This document shows, piece after piece, positions 32,831 through 42,889 of a stretch of 64,000 nucleotides of DNA. The stretch is from positions 124,001 to 188,000 of the forward strand of contig JAUICN010000006.1 of assembly GCA_030427835.1 (NCBI GenBank), written 5' to 3'. The notes beneath the pieces are model-generated. The model was not told where the DNA came from. It did no database searches and was given only the letters and a program-made list of their open reading frames with translations. Position 1 is the stretch's first letter. Each line of letters opens with the position of its first letter. A program made the position numbers and the translations under genes. The DNA is from Polyangia bacterium (lineage in GTDB: Bacteria; Myxococcota_A; Polyangia; Polyangiales; JAUICN01).

Positions 32831-34624
32831 GTGACCATCGGTTTATTTGCGATAGACGGGCAACCTTCCCTGGTTCCTTGGGTGCTGATCATCGTATGTG
32901 TCGCGGCAGTAGCCGTCGGTTTTGTCTTCTTGGGGCGCCGGAAGTCCATACGTAAAGAAGAGGTCAAACCCAAGTCCACGCCCACTTCAGAGCCGGACGC
33001 CCTCACCCAATCCGTGCGTGGTCCAGGTGAGGACACGGATTTCCTAAAGACTCTCAACCATGAGCTGAGAACACCTCTCAATCGAATTCTCGGTTTTTCA
33101 GACGTTCTTCTCCAGGGAATTGATGGTCAACTCACACAGGAACAAGCCCGTGACGTGGAAACCATCCGCCAGTCGGGGGGGCGCCTCCATGAGCTGGTCG
33201 ATGACGTATTGGATTTGGCCTCGGTACGATCTGGAAAATTTTCAGTGCAGACCATTCGAGTGGCACCTGGTCCTGTGTTGCAAGAGGTCGCCCGTCTACT
33301 GGAGGGGCATAAGAAAACAAAACCGGTAGAGATTCGAACTTCCATAGAAGATAACGTTGGTGAGGTGTTGGCGGATCCAAAGAGGCTCCGGCAGATCCTC
33401 ATTAACCTTGGTCACAACGCGTTGAAGTTCACAAAGCAGGGAAACGTGACCCTCAGTGTGAAAAAGCGTGGCAACGTGATTCGCTTCTCAGTAACAGACA
33501 CCGGCGCTGGGATCGCCCAACAACAACTGGAAACAATCTTTCGCGCCTTTTCCCAGGCAGTCGCAAGCGATTCATCCATGGGGGTAGGTCTTGGGCTGGC
33601 GATCGCAAAGGAACTGGCAGAAGTACAGGGGGCCACGCTCAACGTGGAAAGTGAAGTGGGTCAGGGATCCAAGTTCCATCTGGACATTCCCACCGGGCCC
33701 CGGGATTTCTCAAAACTCCCTGTGACAGATGCCAATCGAGTGGCTGCGCCTAACCAGATAGACCCCTCCCAGGCCCAACACGTAGATCAAGCCCGGCATT
33801 CGACCCGAGTATCTCGGGGTTCAGGATTGGCCCTCAGTTCAGCCCCCCCACGATCCCTGGATGCCAGCACAGGACCCAACGTTCAGCCCGTATCCCTGGA
33901 GCGAAGCACGGGACAAAGGCATCCGCGTCTTCGGTTTCTTGCCGCCATCGGGCACGACTTGCGCGCCCCGCTAAATGCGGTGCTTGGTTTTTCAGATGTG
34001 CTTCGAATGGGCTTGAGTGGAGAACTAAACCCAAGCCAGCAGGCCAGCGTCCGCTCCATCTCTCGGAGCGGACGCGAACTGTTGCGGCTCCTTGACGACA
34101 TTCTAAATATTGCCCGAATGGACGCGGGTGCCTTGCCAAGCAGGCGTGAGCAGATCCCTTTTGACCAGGTGCTCGATGCCGTTCTTGGGCAGCTCCAGCC
34201 GCTGGTCGAAGGGAGCACCGTCAACCTAGAAGACCATTCAACGCGCCCGTTACCTACGATACTGTGCGATCGCGACTTAATGATTCATGCTGTAGCTTCA
34301 ATCATTTCCCACAGGGTATCCGCCAGTAGCGAAGGCACGGTTGCTATCTACGCCCAAACCAATATTGGAAACGATGGTTTAGACGAGTTGAGGATCCTCG
34401 TAGAAGATGAATCCGCTGGGGTCGCTCCACAGGATACACCACATGTGTTTGAGCCCTTTCGAACCATACGAGATGGGAACGGAAAAAGGATCGAGGGGCT
34501 GGGATTTGGCTCGGCCTTTGCTCGCCACGTTTTTGAAAACTACGGCGGCCGCATCTACTTCGAGAACCGGGTGGGAAAAGGCGCCGCGTTTACCCTATGC
34601 CTGCCCTGTGTGCCAAACACCTGA
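32831..34624 (+). CDS. Membrane histidine kinase with two tandem kinase modules
   Basis: 597 residues from a GTG, 5 nt after the preceding stop. One membrane span (VPWVLIIVCVAAVAVGFVFL). Module 1 is complete: phospho-acceptor LNHELRTPLNRILGFSD (His near 77), N box LINLGHNALKF, G1 DTGAGI and G2 VGLGLAIAKELAE. Module 2 starts AAIGHDLRAPLNAVLGFSDV (His near 376). Its ATPase part is degenerate: the N-box region reads SIISHRVSAS and G1 reads DESAGV. The two acceptor helices are clearly duplicates. Module 2 probably accepts phosphate or dimerises without efficient ATP hydrolysis. No receiver domain and no adjacent response regulator. Confidence 0.88.
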   Translation: MTIGLFAIDGQPSLVPWVLIIVCVAAVAVGFVFLGRRKSIRKEEVKPKSTPTSEPDALTQSVRGPGEDTDFLKTLNHELRTPLNRILGFSDVLLQGIDGQLTQEQARDVETIRQSGGRLHELVDDVLDLASVRSGKFSVQTIRVAPGPVLQEVARLLEGHKKTKPVEIRTSIEDNVGEVLADPKRLRQILINLGHNALKFTKQGNVTLSVKKRGNVIRFSVTDTGAGIAQQQLETIFRAFSQAVASDSSMGVGLGLAIAKELAEVQGATLNVESEVGQGSKFHLDIPTGPRDFSKLPVTDANRVAAPNQIDPSQAQHVDQARHSTRVSRGSGLALSSAPPRSLDASTGPNVQPVSLERSTGQRHPRLRFLAAIGHDLRAPLNAVLGFSDVLRMGLSGELNPSQQASVRSISRSGRELLRLLDDILNIARMDAGALPSRREQIPFDQVLDAVLGQLQPLVEGSTVNLEDHSTRPLPTILCDRDLMIHAVASIISHRVSASSEGTVAIYAQTNIGNDGLDELRILVEDESAGVAPQDTPHVFEPFRTIRDGNGKRIEGLGFGSAFARHVFENYGGRIYFENRVGKGAAFTLCLPCVPNT

Positions 34625-34664
34625 ACACCAGACACTTGAACGCCAGACCGCGTAGCAGAAAGCC

Positions 34665-36254
34665 TTATGCGTCTCCGTAGGCAAGAACGACAGGGTTGAT
34701 CTTGATGCCCTTTTTATCTTCGGCTCGTTCCCGTAGTTCTTCCACAAACAAACGAACCGTTTCTCGTCGTTTTGAGGACAGCAAACCCCGCTCCAGGCGG
34801 GACCTATCCTCATCCGAAAAAGCGTTTGCGTCGGCCACCGCACGATCCTTGAGCTCCATCACCAAAAGGTCAGCATCCATGGAGAACACCTCCGGGTGGA
34901 GAGGCGACTCTTCCGATAGCTCAAAAGCAATCTTCACGAGCTCGGCACTCTGTTCACCGGCCACAGGCGTGCCCCCACGACCGAACGCCTGTGTCACCGT
35001 TACCGCAACCATTCCATCCTCGAGCGCTGTAGCGGCGTCGTCAAAGGAACTTCCGGTCTTGACCTGTTCAAGAAAAGAGGACGCAAACGCGTTTGCTTTC
35101 TCGCGAGCTTGATCCTGAACAAACAGGTTCGTGGCGAGCTCCGCTTTTGCGAGCTCCATTGGAACGTCACCCTCCTGTAGATCCTCAACTTTCAGAATAT
35201 GCAACCCCTTGGGAGACTCCAGCACATCCGAGACTTGCCCCACCTCCATAGCAAACAGGGTTTCTTCTAGGCCCGAATCCAAACGACCCTTGGGATTGTA
35301 GCCCAGGTCGCCCCCCCGTGGCGCGGTGAGTTCATCCTCACTCGAAGTTCTGGCAAGTGTGGCAAAATCTTCCCCACGGCGAACCCTGGCAAGCAGAGCT
35401 TCCGCGCGTTTCCTACCCGCAGTCTTGTCTGCATCGGTTGCGTCAGAGGCCACCGCCACAAGAATATGCCGGGCTCGAACCTGCTCGCCCAGGCCCGTGT
35501 ACCGATACTTCTTCCGTTCGTACTCTTCCTGGAGCTCCTTGGGGTGGCCCTTACTCCAAATCGCCACCGCCTCATCGTCCACAGGCACCGTGGATTCCAG
35601 ATCGGAGGGCACAAACCGAACGTATCGAAGCGTGACTGTTTCAGTCTCTCTCACGTAGGCATCCCATACTTCCTGGGGGCTCACCGCCACGGTCAGGGTG
35701 GCCCATTGTCGCATGCGGTGGGCCAACGTCTCTTCCACTTGGGCTTTGGCAAACTCCGCGACACTACGCCTGAGCCGGTATTGAATGAAACGTCGCGCGG
35801 CTTCCTTGTCGAACACGTCGTCCGAATCCATGACAGGCAGCGCAATCGCGCCCGAGGCAAGATGGGGCGGTGCGTCCACACCCAGGCTTAGGTACGCCTT
35901 CCCAGTTCGGGCCAACTGCGCCATGGCCTCATCTTCGGTCACGTCCAGGCCCAACTCCCTTGCCTCCTTCGCCAACAGGGTGCGCTCCACCAAACCGTCC
36001 ATGAGGATCTCCCTCAGGCGCGCGTTCTGGGCGGTCGCGGGCGGATATCGGTCAAAACCTGCCATCACATAGCCTGCGTCAAACTCACCCTCGGTGACCG
36101 TTGTTCCCAGGATCTTCGCACCATATGCGGCGCCATTGGAAGAACAGCCCTCTGCCTGGGGGCCACCAAACTGCAGGGCAAAAACCACACTGAGCAGAAC
36201 AACAATGGCTCCAAGTGCCATTTGAGTAAGGGATTTAGCGAGCTTTCCAAACAT
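34665..36254 (-). CDS. PpiD/SurA-type parvulin prolyl isomerase
   Basis: A 529-residue periplasmic-facing folding factor. The ATG at 36254 gives MFGKLAKSLTQMALGAIVVL, a short cytoplasmic tail plus one membrane anchor as in PpiD. The SurA-type N-terminal helical domain is followed by a rotamase domain (ARHILVAVASDATDADK, RGGDLGYNPKGR, SPKGLHILKVEDL) around residues 260-375. A long C-terminal helical region resembles the second PpiD chaperone part. It is the last gene of a minus-strand run; the gene upstream is the di-haem peroxidase. Confidence 0.87.
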   Translation of the reverse strand: MFGKLAKSLTQMALGAIVVLLSVVFALQFGGPQAEGCSSNGAAYGAKILGTTVTEGEFDAGYVMAGFDRYPPATAQNARLREILMDGLVERTLLAKEARELGLDVTEDEAMAQLARTGKAYLSLGVDAPPHLASGAIALPVMDSDDVFDKEAARRFIQYRLRRSVAEFAKAQVEETLAHRMRQWATLTVAVSPQEVWDAYVRETETVTLRYVRFVPSDLESTVPVDDEAVAIWSKGHPKELQEEYERKKYRYTGLGEQVRARHILVAVASDATDADKTAGRKRAEALLARVRRGEDFATLARTSSEDELTAPRGGDLGYNPKGRLDSGLEETLFAMEVGQVSDVLESPKGLHILKVEDLQEGDVPMELAKAELATNLFVQDQAREKANAFASSFLEQVKTGSSFDDAATALEDGMVAVTVTQAFGRGGTPVAGEQSAELVKIAFELSEESPLHPEVFSMDADLLVMELKDRAVADANAFSDEDRSRLERGLLSSKRRETVRLFVEELRERAEDKKGIKINPVVLAYGDA

Positions 36255-36395
36255 AGTACTTCCCACCGTTTCCCTGGATAGTGGGGTGGGCCTGTGCCCA
36301 AAAGACCCGCAACGCCTGTCGCTGGGGGTCAATACGACCACGGGAAAACGGTAAGCGGAACGTAGAAGAGTGACCGCTACCAGGCAAGTTCTCCC

Positions 36396-37505
36396 CTAAC
36401 GGGGTGTCGGTGCCGGAGTTTGGGGTGCCTCCTCGGGTATGGGTGAGCTTGCATTTGCTGGAATTTCACCCGTCAAAGATTCCAAAAATGCCACAATTTC
36501 AGTGACTTGAGAATCTTTCAGGGTAGCCCCAAGTTGGTACTTGCCCATGGTCCGAACCGTGTCCCCCAGGGTTTGGTGAGAGCCGTCGTGAAAGTACGGC
36601 GGTGTCAAAGCCACATTCCGAAGGGTGGGCACTTTGAAGAAATGACGATCCACATCCTTCTTGGTGACGTTGAACCGCCCCAGGTCGGCGTCGGTGACCT
36701 GGCCTCGATCCGCAAAGTAGTCGCTCACCAAACCCATCTTTTGAAACATCGTCCCACCAAGGTTCACTCCGGTATGGCAGGCAACGCATCCCACAGACTG
36801 GAAAGTGCGAAAGCCCTTCTGCGCCAAGTCTGAAATGGAGCTTTCGTGACCTGCCAGGTAGTCGTCAAAGGGCGACGGTGTAATCAACGACTTTTCATAC
36901 TCCGCAATGGCATCCGTAATCCGATCCCTGTTCACGGTAGTGTCGCCATAGGCCTTGGCGAATCGAGGCGGGTAAGATGGGCTTTGCTGCAGCGTGGCCA
37001 CCACCGTTTCCCAGTTGGCTCCCATCTCAATGGGGTTGGTCACAGGCCCCGCGGCCTGCTCTTTCAGGTCAGCCGCCCTACCATCCCAGAACTGCCGAAA
37101 GTTGAATACGGCGTTAAATACCGTAGGTGCTTGAATAGGCCCCTTCTGTTGTCCAATCCCCACCGACACCGGCCTCGGTTCCGCGCCGCCGTGGTCCGGC
37201 ATGTGACAGCTGGCACAGGAAACTGAGCCGTCTCCCGAAAGGGCTCCGTCGTGAAAGAGAAACCGCCCAAGCTCCGCACGGGCACCATCGAACGGCACCA
37301 TGCCCACGGTAAGCGGAACCACTCCGCCCGAGGAACCTGCACCGGTGGCGCTTCCCTTCTGTTGATTCGAAGTTTCAACCGCGGATGTCGCTTCCGTTTT
37401 CACGGAACTTCCACCGCACCGGTCACACCCGGCGATCACCAAAAGCAGCACCAGCAGACCAGGTCGTCCCAACGCCCTGCATTTTTTCCCGTTCAGCCTA
37501 TCCAT
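36396..37505 (-). CDS. Di-haem cytochrome c peroxidase/MauG-family lipoprotein
   Basis: 369 residues. The signal ends in a lipobox (LLLVIAGC, lipid Cys near 27). Haem-binding sites are CASCH (about 105) and CVACH (about 250). The family blocks GRFLFHDGALSGDGSVSCA and FKVPTLRNVALTPPYFHDGS are intact. Bacterial members reduce hydrogen peroxide in the periplasm using electrons from cytochromes or cupredoxins; MauG relatives modify proteins instead. It lies 20 nt behind the PEGA-type gene, in the same run as the parvulin. Confidence 0.92.
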   Translation of the reverse strand: MDRLNGKKCRALGRPGLLVLLLVIAGCDRCGGSSVKTEATSAVETSNQQKGSATGAGSSGGVVPLTVGMVPFDGARAELGRFLFHDGALSGDGSVSCASCHMPDHGGAEPRPVSVGIGQQKGPIQAPTVFNAVFNFRQFWDGRAADLKEQAAGPVTNPIEMGANWETVVATLQQSPSYPPRFAKAYGDTTVNRDRITDAIAEYEKSLITPSPFDDYLAGHESSISDLAQKGFRTFQSVGCVACHTGVNLGGTMFQKMGLVSDYFADRGQVTDADLGRFNVTKKDVDRHFFKVPTLRNVALTPPYFHDGSHQTLGDTVRTMGKYQLGATLKDSQVTEIVAFLESLTGEIPANASSPIPEEAPQTPAPTPR

Positions 37506-37525
37506 GGAGTTCTCCTTAAAGAAAT

Positions 37526-38542
37526 CTAGGGCCCTGCGCCCACGCCCGCGCGTACTTTACCACCTCCCCAGGTGATCCAAGCACAAGCCCCCGCAACCAT
37601 GCCCACGCCAGCAACCAAGGGAAAGGTCACCCATCCAACCCGGTGGCAAGAGGAGGGCTCCGAACAATCCCGTGTTCCCAGTGCCCACGCACCAGCCCCG
37701 ATAGAAACCACGCCCGCAACCCCAAGGGCCACTGCAGCCCATGGGCGAAATACCTTCGTCGTTCCCGGGGATTCATGGTCCGTAGCGAGCGCTGTCGTGG
37801 GTTCCCGGTTCCAAAAAGAAGACATTTCAAACGTCTCCAACCGCTCGGGCGACTGGTTGTGGGGCGTGGGTTCGATAACCAAATCCCTTACAAGCCGTTC
37901 TCCCAGGAACTCCACCGCGAGGCGGTGCTTTCCCGACGAAACCAGTGCCCTGCATGGGGTCATGCCCACGGGTCGCCCGTCCAAAAAGCAGGTCGCGTGT
38001 TTGGGAGCCTCCACAAGCAACAGGGTCTTGCCTAGCCCAATGCGTTCCCATGCCTCCCTGGACGCACGCAACACCCCCTCCTCCAGGGAACGCCCCCTGA
38101 GATCGGAAAGCCCATAGGACTCACGCCCACCGGCACTCAACCGTACAGATACCTCCCGCAGCGTTCCCCGGCTCGAGTCCCGGCGCCTCCCCTGCCTGGT
38201 TTTCAAGTCATTGTCGTCCAATCGATTCGGCCAAAGTCGAATCACCAACACCACGTCCGCACCGGTGACTGCACGTACCTGCCTTGCACAGGCGGCCGAA
38301 AAGCAACCTTCCATACGTGCGGCGCGCAGGGCACGCTCCACGTCTCGGGGTACGATCACTTCTGCGCCATTCTGTTCCAACAGCTCCCGTGAGATGGCCA
38401 CGGCGCGCAGTCGAGTATCCGCCGCGATGGTATCCGCCCCCTCGGGTTCGAGCACCGCCACACGCTGTGCCGAGGCCCTGTCCGAGCACGCCAAGCCAAG
38501 GATAAACAGAGCAGCGGCGGTGAATGTGGTTTGATTCTTCAC
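37526..38542 (-). CDS. Exported PEGA-domain protein with C-terminal membrane spans
   Basis: A 338-residue protein. The GTG at 38542 is chosen because it overlaps the previous stop (GTGA) and begins a signal peptide (VKNQTTFTAAALFILGLACS). The N-terminal half (RVAVLEPEGADTIAADTRL ... VIVPRDVERAL ... CFSAACARQV) resembles proteins that collect periplasmic or curli-type components. A PEGA-like strand (ATCFLDGRPVGMTPCRALV) follows. Two hydrophobic spans lie at the end (AAVALGVAGVVSIGAGAWAL, TFPLVAGVGMVAGACAWITW). Function unknown. The next gene upstream has a similar plan. Confidence 0.75.
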   Translation of the reverse strand: MKNQTTFTAAALFILGLACSDRASAQRVAVLEPEGADTIAADTRLRAVAISRELLEQNGAEVIVPRDVERALRAARMEGCFSAACARQVRAVTGADVVLVIRLWPNRLDDNDLKTRQGRRRDSSRGTLREVSVRLSAGGRESYGLSDLRGRSLEEGVLRASREAWERIGLGKTLLLVEAPKHATCFLDGRPVGMTPCRALVSSGKHRLAVEFLGERLVRDLVIEPTPHNQSPERLETFEMSSFWNREPTTALATDHESPGTTKVFRPWAAVALGVAGVVSIGAGAWALGTRDCSEPSSCHRVGWVTFPLVAGVGMVAGACAWITWGGGKVRAGVGAGP

Positions 38543-40563
38543 CGCACCGCTCCCGTGACGCCCACAAGCCATCCACCGGGCACGCCCTGCGCCCAAAAGG
38601 CCACTGGCCTACGAAATCGCTGGTTCTGAGACGCATCCCGCCGCGGAACCCCCGCCGCATGCCGTGTGGCAAGCCAACCGCGCACCGCCACCGACAGAAG
38701 CGGCAAGGAATGAATTGCCATCATCGTTCCCAAGTCGGCGGTGTCCGCATACTCCAGGCAGGCACCACTGGTGTCCTTCAGTTCACATCGGCCATCGGCG
38801 ATCCACGCCCAGGTCGATCCGGCCAACAGCCCCACCCCTGCCGCCCCCGCAGCAACACCAAGCCAGGGCTTTCGGTTTGGGTCTCTTTCAAGCTCCTCAT
38901 GCAAGACCTCGGGAAGGGATATTGCAAGCAACGTACCTGCGGCCCAACCCGTTCCCAAAAGCCCCCACCGGGCCCGTTGTTGGTTACGGCGAACAGAAGC
39001 AAATCGGGAAGAGTTCATATCCAGGCGGTTCAGGTCACCGCCAAGCTTCCGTACACGAGCATAGCTCCACCAGCCCGTCCCCAGGAGCGTAAGCCCCAGT
39101 GCGCTGCCCACCCATGGCAGTACCTGTTGTCGGTGTGAACGGGTGATATCCGTGGAACCCGTTTCCCTTAAAGAAGTCCCTGGAGACGACCCTAAAACAG
39201 ATCCAGAAGCTTGTGTCTCAGATCCCCAGGCAGCGATTGCGGTGGGAAACCGAGGATCAGCCCAGGTTCTGGAACGTTTCTCCAAGAGATCCAACACCGC
39301 CAGGTGCAATACGTCGCGGCCACGACTGTCGGGGTGAACGGCGATCTCCACCGATGCGGTAACCTTCGCCTTGGGTTCACCCTGGACGTCGATGCGGTCC
39401 AAACGGTATTGGTGGGCGCTGAGTGCGGAAGGGGTAACCAAGAGGATACCATCCACACGTAGCTGTTGACCGAGGCGCAACCCATGCTCCACACGGTGGG
39501 CCACAAAATCGGAAATGCGTTCCCCGTAGTGCAGCCCCAGGGCACCGTCGGTTTCCACGGCCCGTTCAAACTGAGGATCCACGTCCAACAGATTCATCCC
39601 CGGCCGCAGCTGCACGTGATGCAGGCGGCCCGGCTCGTCACCGCACGTGACCTGCACCCAAACCGTGCCAGGAAGCACGTCCGTCATGGCCCAGGGTGAG
39701 TAACCGACACCGATCCCGTTGAGATTCACCTTGCATGAGCCCTCTGGAGTATCGCGGTCCACGCGCAGGCTGCTCTTTGTCAACGCAAGGGCGATCTCCC
39801 GATCCACGTTCACCTGCAGGGTAGCCTGTGGGCCAATACGCAACTCGTCCTTCGTAGTCGCGTACAGTTCACGAACATGGGGAGGATGCAGATCCGGGTC
39901 AGGCTCAAGGAAGGGTGCACGACGAACACATTCCTGGGTTTGAACGCGGGCCTCAGCGTCGTTACCGTGGCGCATCAAGTACCGCACCAGCACGAGGCAG
40001 CCGTTGAGTAGCTCCCTTGCGCCCTTAGCATCCACCGTACCTTCACTGGCCAATCTGTTGGTCAATGATCCAAGGGCTTCGTATTCGTTGCGCGCGGCTT
40101 CTGCTTCACCGATGGCCAAATGCCGTGCAGCTACCCGCGTTCGTTCCGCCACTTCGGCGATCTCCTGGGGGTCCAGAACCCGTGCCCGTGACGAATGCCG
40201 GCGTTCGAAAATCCGGGATGCTTCCCAAGGATCCAGGGTTTCCACACCCATATCGTTCAGGTGGTGGGTCAGCGGTTCCAGTAGGGTCTCAAGGGTAGGG
40301 TCCATTTTCCGCTGGGCGCTGTTGAGCACCAACGCCCAGACAGGCCTCTGGCCAGACTCGAAGTTGGCCCTAGCTGCGTGTTCTTGAGTACTGTGGTCCT
40401 GGGCCATAGCGGGAGTCGATCCCAACCCAATCAGGCCCAGAACCAGGCAGCCGACACGCCGGGCGACCCCAAACGCACGCCTAGATACCTGGAAACTGGG
40501 GTCGGTGTGTCGCTCGAAACGCTTCAAATCCCTGTTTGTCCGCCCCACAACAAGGCCCAACAT
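38539..40563 (-). CDS. Large exported hypothetical protein with PEGA-like region
   Basis: About 674 residues from the ATG at 40563; the true start is uncertain (an ATG at 40608 is also open). A signal-like segment ends GLGSTPAMAQ. The middle holds a helical TPR-like stretch, then beta-rich PEGA-like sequence (CKVNLNGIGVGYSPWAMTDV). The last third has three hydrophobic segments (WVGSALGLTLLGTGWWSYA, WGLLGTGWAAGTLLAISL, LGVAAGAAGVGLLAGSTWAW). It overlaps the downstream PEGA gene by 4 nt and follows a Ser/Thr kinase gene, suggesting a shared envelope function. Not recognised. Confidence 0.7.
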   Translation of the reverse strand: MLGLVVGRTNRDLKRFERHTDPSFQVSRRAFGVARRVGCLVLGLIGLGSTPAMAQDHSTQEHAARANFESGQRPVWALVLNSAQRKMDPTLETLLEPLTHHLNDMGVETLDPWEASRIFERRHSSRARVLDPQEIAEVAERTRVAARHLAIGEAEAARNEYEALGSLTNRLASEGTVDAKGARELLNGCLVLVRYLMRHGNDAEARVQTQECVRRAPFLEPDPDLHPPHVRELYATTKDELRIGPQATLQVNVDREIALALTKSSLRVDRDTPEGSCKVNLNGIGVGYSPWAMTDVLPGTVWVQVTCGDEPGRLHHVQLRPGMNLLDVDPQFERAVETDGALGLHYGERISDFVAHRVEHGLRLGQQLRVDGILLVTPSALSAHQYRLDRIDVQGEPKAKVTASVEIAVHPDSRGRDVLHLAVLDLLEKRSRTWADPRFPTAIAAWGSETQASGSVLGSSPGTSLRETGSTDITRSHRQQVLPWVGSALGLTLLGTGWWSYARVRKLGGDLNRLDMNSSRFASVRRNQQRARWGLLGTGWAAGTLLAISLPEVLHEELERDPNRKPWLGVAAGAAGVGLLAGSTWAWIADGRCELKDTSGACLEYADTADLGTMMAIHSLPLLSVAVRGWLATRHAAGVPRRDASQNQRFRRPVAFWAQGVPGGWLVGVTGAVR

Positions 40564-40654
40564 AGCTCGAACCGTACAGCGGTCGAAGGATCTATCCCCA
40601 ACGGGCACAACGGGCCCCCAACGAACTCTTCGATAACGTCAATTGAGGAGTGCA

Positions 40655-42820
40655 TTAGGGTTCCGCAGTACCGGGCGGATCGTTCAAGCGCATGACGTGA
40701 TGATAGGTCTCACCCGACATCACCGTAACCTCATGAAAGTGGGTGGGTCGGCTCGAAGCTTGGGCTCCACCGAGCACGTAGGTCCCCGCCTTGAGCACCC
40801 TATTGAAAGGTGAATAGCCTGCAAATTTCCCATCCAACCAAATCTTCCCCCACGGAATGAGCACCACCGAGACTCTCCCGTGTCCTGCAGCGGGTTTGGG
40901 GAGCAGTTCCTGTTCGGCCAGCTTGGCAACCACTTCTGGAGGTAGCTCGTCCAGGGCCGGGTCAGTCCGGGCCAGGTCAGTTCGTGCCAGGTCAGTGCGT
41001 TCTGGGGCTCTGGCGGCAGCAGCTCCATGGTTGGGGCGGGCCGGTGTCACCTGTTCTCCAGTTTTGGCGGCCAGCCCAGGTTCCGCAGAGGGGGCGCCGG
41101 GGGTTTCTTTTTTGGCAGGCGATTCTGCCTGTGCCCGTGACGGATTTTCGACAAGTCGCTCGATGGCAGGGTTTTTCACATCCTGTAAATCGTTTTGTGT
41201 CCCCTCAGGCCTCCCACCGGATCTGGCTCCCGGAGTTGACCTGGCTACGGAGCCCTCGTCACCGTCGCCACAATCCAACACCGGAAGAAACGTCAGCACA
41301 ACTGCAACACCCAGGATCGCCGCGCCACCCACTCGGGTTTTCCGTGGAGCCTGGGCCCACCACGACAACAGTGCGCCTTTTCCACGTCGCTTTGGTGGGG
41401 TTTGGGCGCCCTTCGACAGCGGATCTTCGGTGCCGGGCCCTAGAACCTCTGGGAGAAGCGTTTCTGCGGAGTCCCCCTCTGGCTCCTCCTCGGGTTCCCC
41501 CTCTGGCTCCCCCTCGGGTTCCTCCTCGGGGCCACGAAGCATGTCGGCTGAAGCACCCTCCGGACTCGAGGTATCCTCCACATCGGAGGCCTGCAGCGCG
41601 CTAGGGCGGTTCGCGGAAGTGAGTTCCTGGCGCGATGGATCGGCATCGTCCTCTGAAGAAATCGAGTCGCCGGTTCCCGGTAGGCGCGTGCGAGTCGCCT
41701 GGTCTGCCGCAGCGGCCACCACCTTTGCACCCGTCATCATCCCAGCATTGGCCACCGCGGCTTCTATTGGGTCCTTGCTTGGCTCATCTACGTCAGATGG
41801 AGCCGTTTCCGTTGCAGCCAATGCAACGGCCTCATCCGATTCCACGGAAGCGGTCCCTCTCACCCCAGACTTCGAAGCATCCCCCTCTGCGGTTGGGGGA
41901 ACGGAGCCCGGAGGACGGGCTTCCTTGACCAGGTTTCCCAGCTGGCGCCTCACATTGGATGGCGGGGTAAGCTCAGTCAGGGCGTCCACCACCTCTGCCG
42001 CGTTTTTGGGGCGGTCCGAAGGATCGACGGCGATAAGGCTCTCTACCAGGGAGACCATGTCGGGTGGAAGGCCAGCCATGGCATCGCCTAATGGCACATG
42101 TTGGCCGTCCATCACCCGGCGCATGGTTTCGATTTGGGTAGGCCCGTCAAAGGGACGGTGCCCCACCAACGCCTCATACATCAGCACACCCAATGAAAAG
42201 AGGTCGCTGCGCCCGTCCACCACCAGCCCCTGGGCCTGTTCAGGAGCCATGTAGGGTACCTTGCCCTTGATAGAATGCGTGGCCGTGGCGTGCACCGCAT
42301 TGCGCATGGCCTTAGCGATACCAAAGTCGGTGAGCTTGACTTCCCCCGCGTAGCTAACCAGTACGTTGGAGGGCGAAAGATCCCGATGGACCAGCCCAGA
42401 ATGCTCGTTGCCTAGCCGACACGTATGGGCGTAATCCAGGGCGTAGGCCAAGTCGTTCGCCACCAATGCGACCAGTTTGAGCGGTAGTCTCCCCCCTTTG
42501 GCCTGGCGCAGGAGGGTGCGCATATCCACACCATCCACAAGCTCCAGAGCCATAAAATAGACTCCATTTACCTCCCCAAGCTCAATCACCCCCACGATGT
42601 GGCCATGGTGCAGGGACGCCGCCAGGCTTGCTTCCTGGGTAAACATTCGGGCGAATTCCGGATCGCTTGCGTAGGCTGGAAGCACACGCTTCAGGCACAC
42701 CCGCTGCTCAAAGCCAGCGGGACCCCGTCGAATGGCTAGAAATGCTTCTGCCATTCCGCCGACACCCAGGCGCCGAAGCACCTGATAGTTGCCGAACTCT
42801 GCTTGTTCGGGCGCCCCCAT
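40655..42820 (-). CDS. Pkn-type Ser/Thr kinase with PEGA-like extracytoplasmic tail
   Basis: 721 residues. The kinase domain (about 10-275) has LGVGGMAEAF, catalytic VHRDLSPSNVLV, DFGIAK and YMAPEQAQG, so it should be active. A long acidic linker with EPEGEPEGEPEEEPEGD repeats follows. One membrane span lies near 495-515 (GGAAILGVAVVLTFLPVLDC), then a Glu/Ala-rich region with repeated ARTDL units. The C-terminal ~80 residues are PEGA-like (VVLIPWGKIWLDGKFAGYSP). The kinase would face the cytoplasm and the tail the periplasm. It is between the START-like gene and the PEGA genes on the same strand. Confidence 0.92.
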   Translation of the reverse strand: MGAPEQAEFGNYQVLRRLGVGGMAEAFLAIRRGPAGFEQRVCLKRVLPAYASDPEFARMFTQEASLAASLHHGHIVGVIELGEVNGVYFMALELVDGVDMRTLLRQAKGGRLPLKLVALVANDLAYALDYAHTCRLGNEHSGLVHRDLSPSNVLVSYAGEVKLTDFGIAKAMRNAVHATATHSIKGKVPYMAPEQAQGLVVDGRSDLFSLGVLMYEALVGHRPFDGPTQIETMRRVMDGQHVPLGDAMAGLPPDMVSLVESLIAVDPSDRPKNAAEVVDALTELTPPSNVRRQLGNLVKEARPPGSVPPTAEGDASKSGVRGTASVESDEAVALAATETAPSDVDEPSKDPIEAAVANAGMMTGAKVVAAAADQATRTRLPGTGDSISSEDDADPSRQELTSANRPSALQASDVEDTSSPEGASADMLRGPEEEPEGEPEGEPEEEPEGDSAETLLPEVLGPGTEDPLSKGAQTPPKRRGKGALLSWWAQAPRKTRVGGAAILGVAVVLTFLPVLDCGDGDEGSVARSTPGARSGGRPEGTQNDLQDVKNPAIERLVENPSRAQAESPAKKETPGAPSAEPGLAAKTGEQVTPARPNHGAAAARAPERTDLARTDLARTDPALDELPPEVVAKLAEQELLPKPAAGHGRVSVVLIPWGKIWLDGKFAGYSPFNRVLKAGTYVLGGAQASSRPTHFHEVTVMSGETYHHVMRLNDPPGTAEP

Positions 42821-42889
42821 TTGAAGACGTCAGTCTAACACGAGTTGGTTGCTCTGTGGCCGCAAGCGTACGAAGTTCCGCAAGGAACC

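Noticed and set aside
40857..42254. 465-codon plus-strand frame opposite the Ser/Thr kinase linker
   Set aside because: Ser/Ala/Gly-rich low-complexity shadow of the GC-rich kinase linker; no motifs and no ribosome site.
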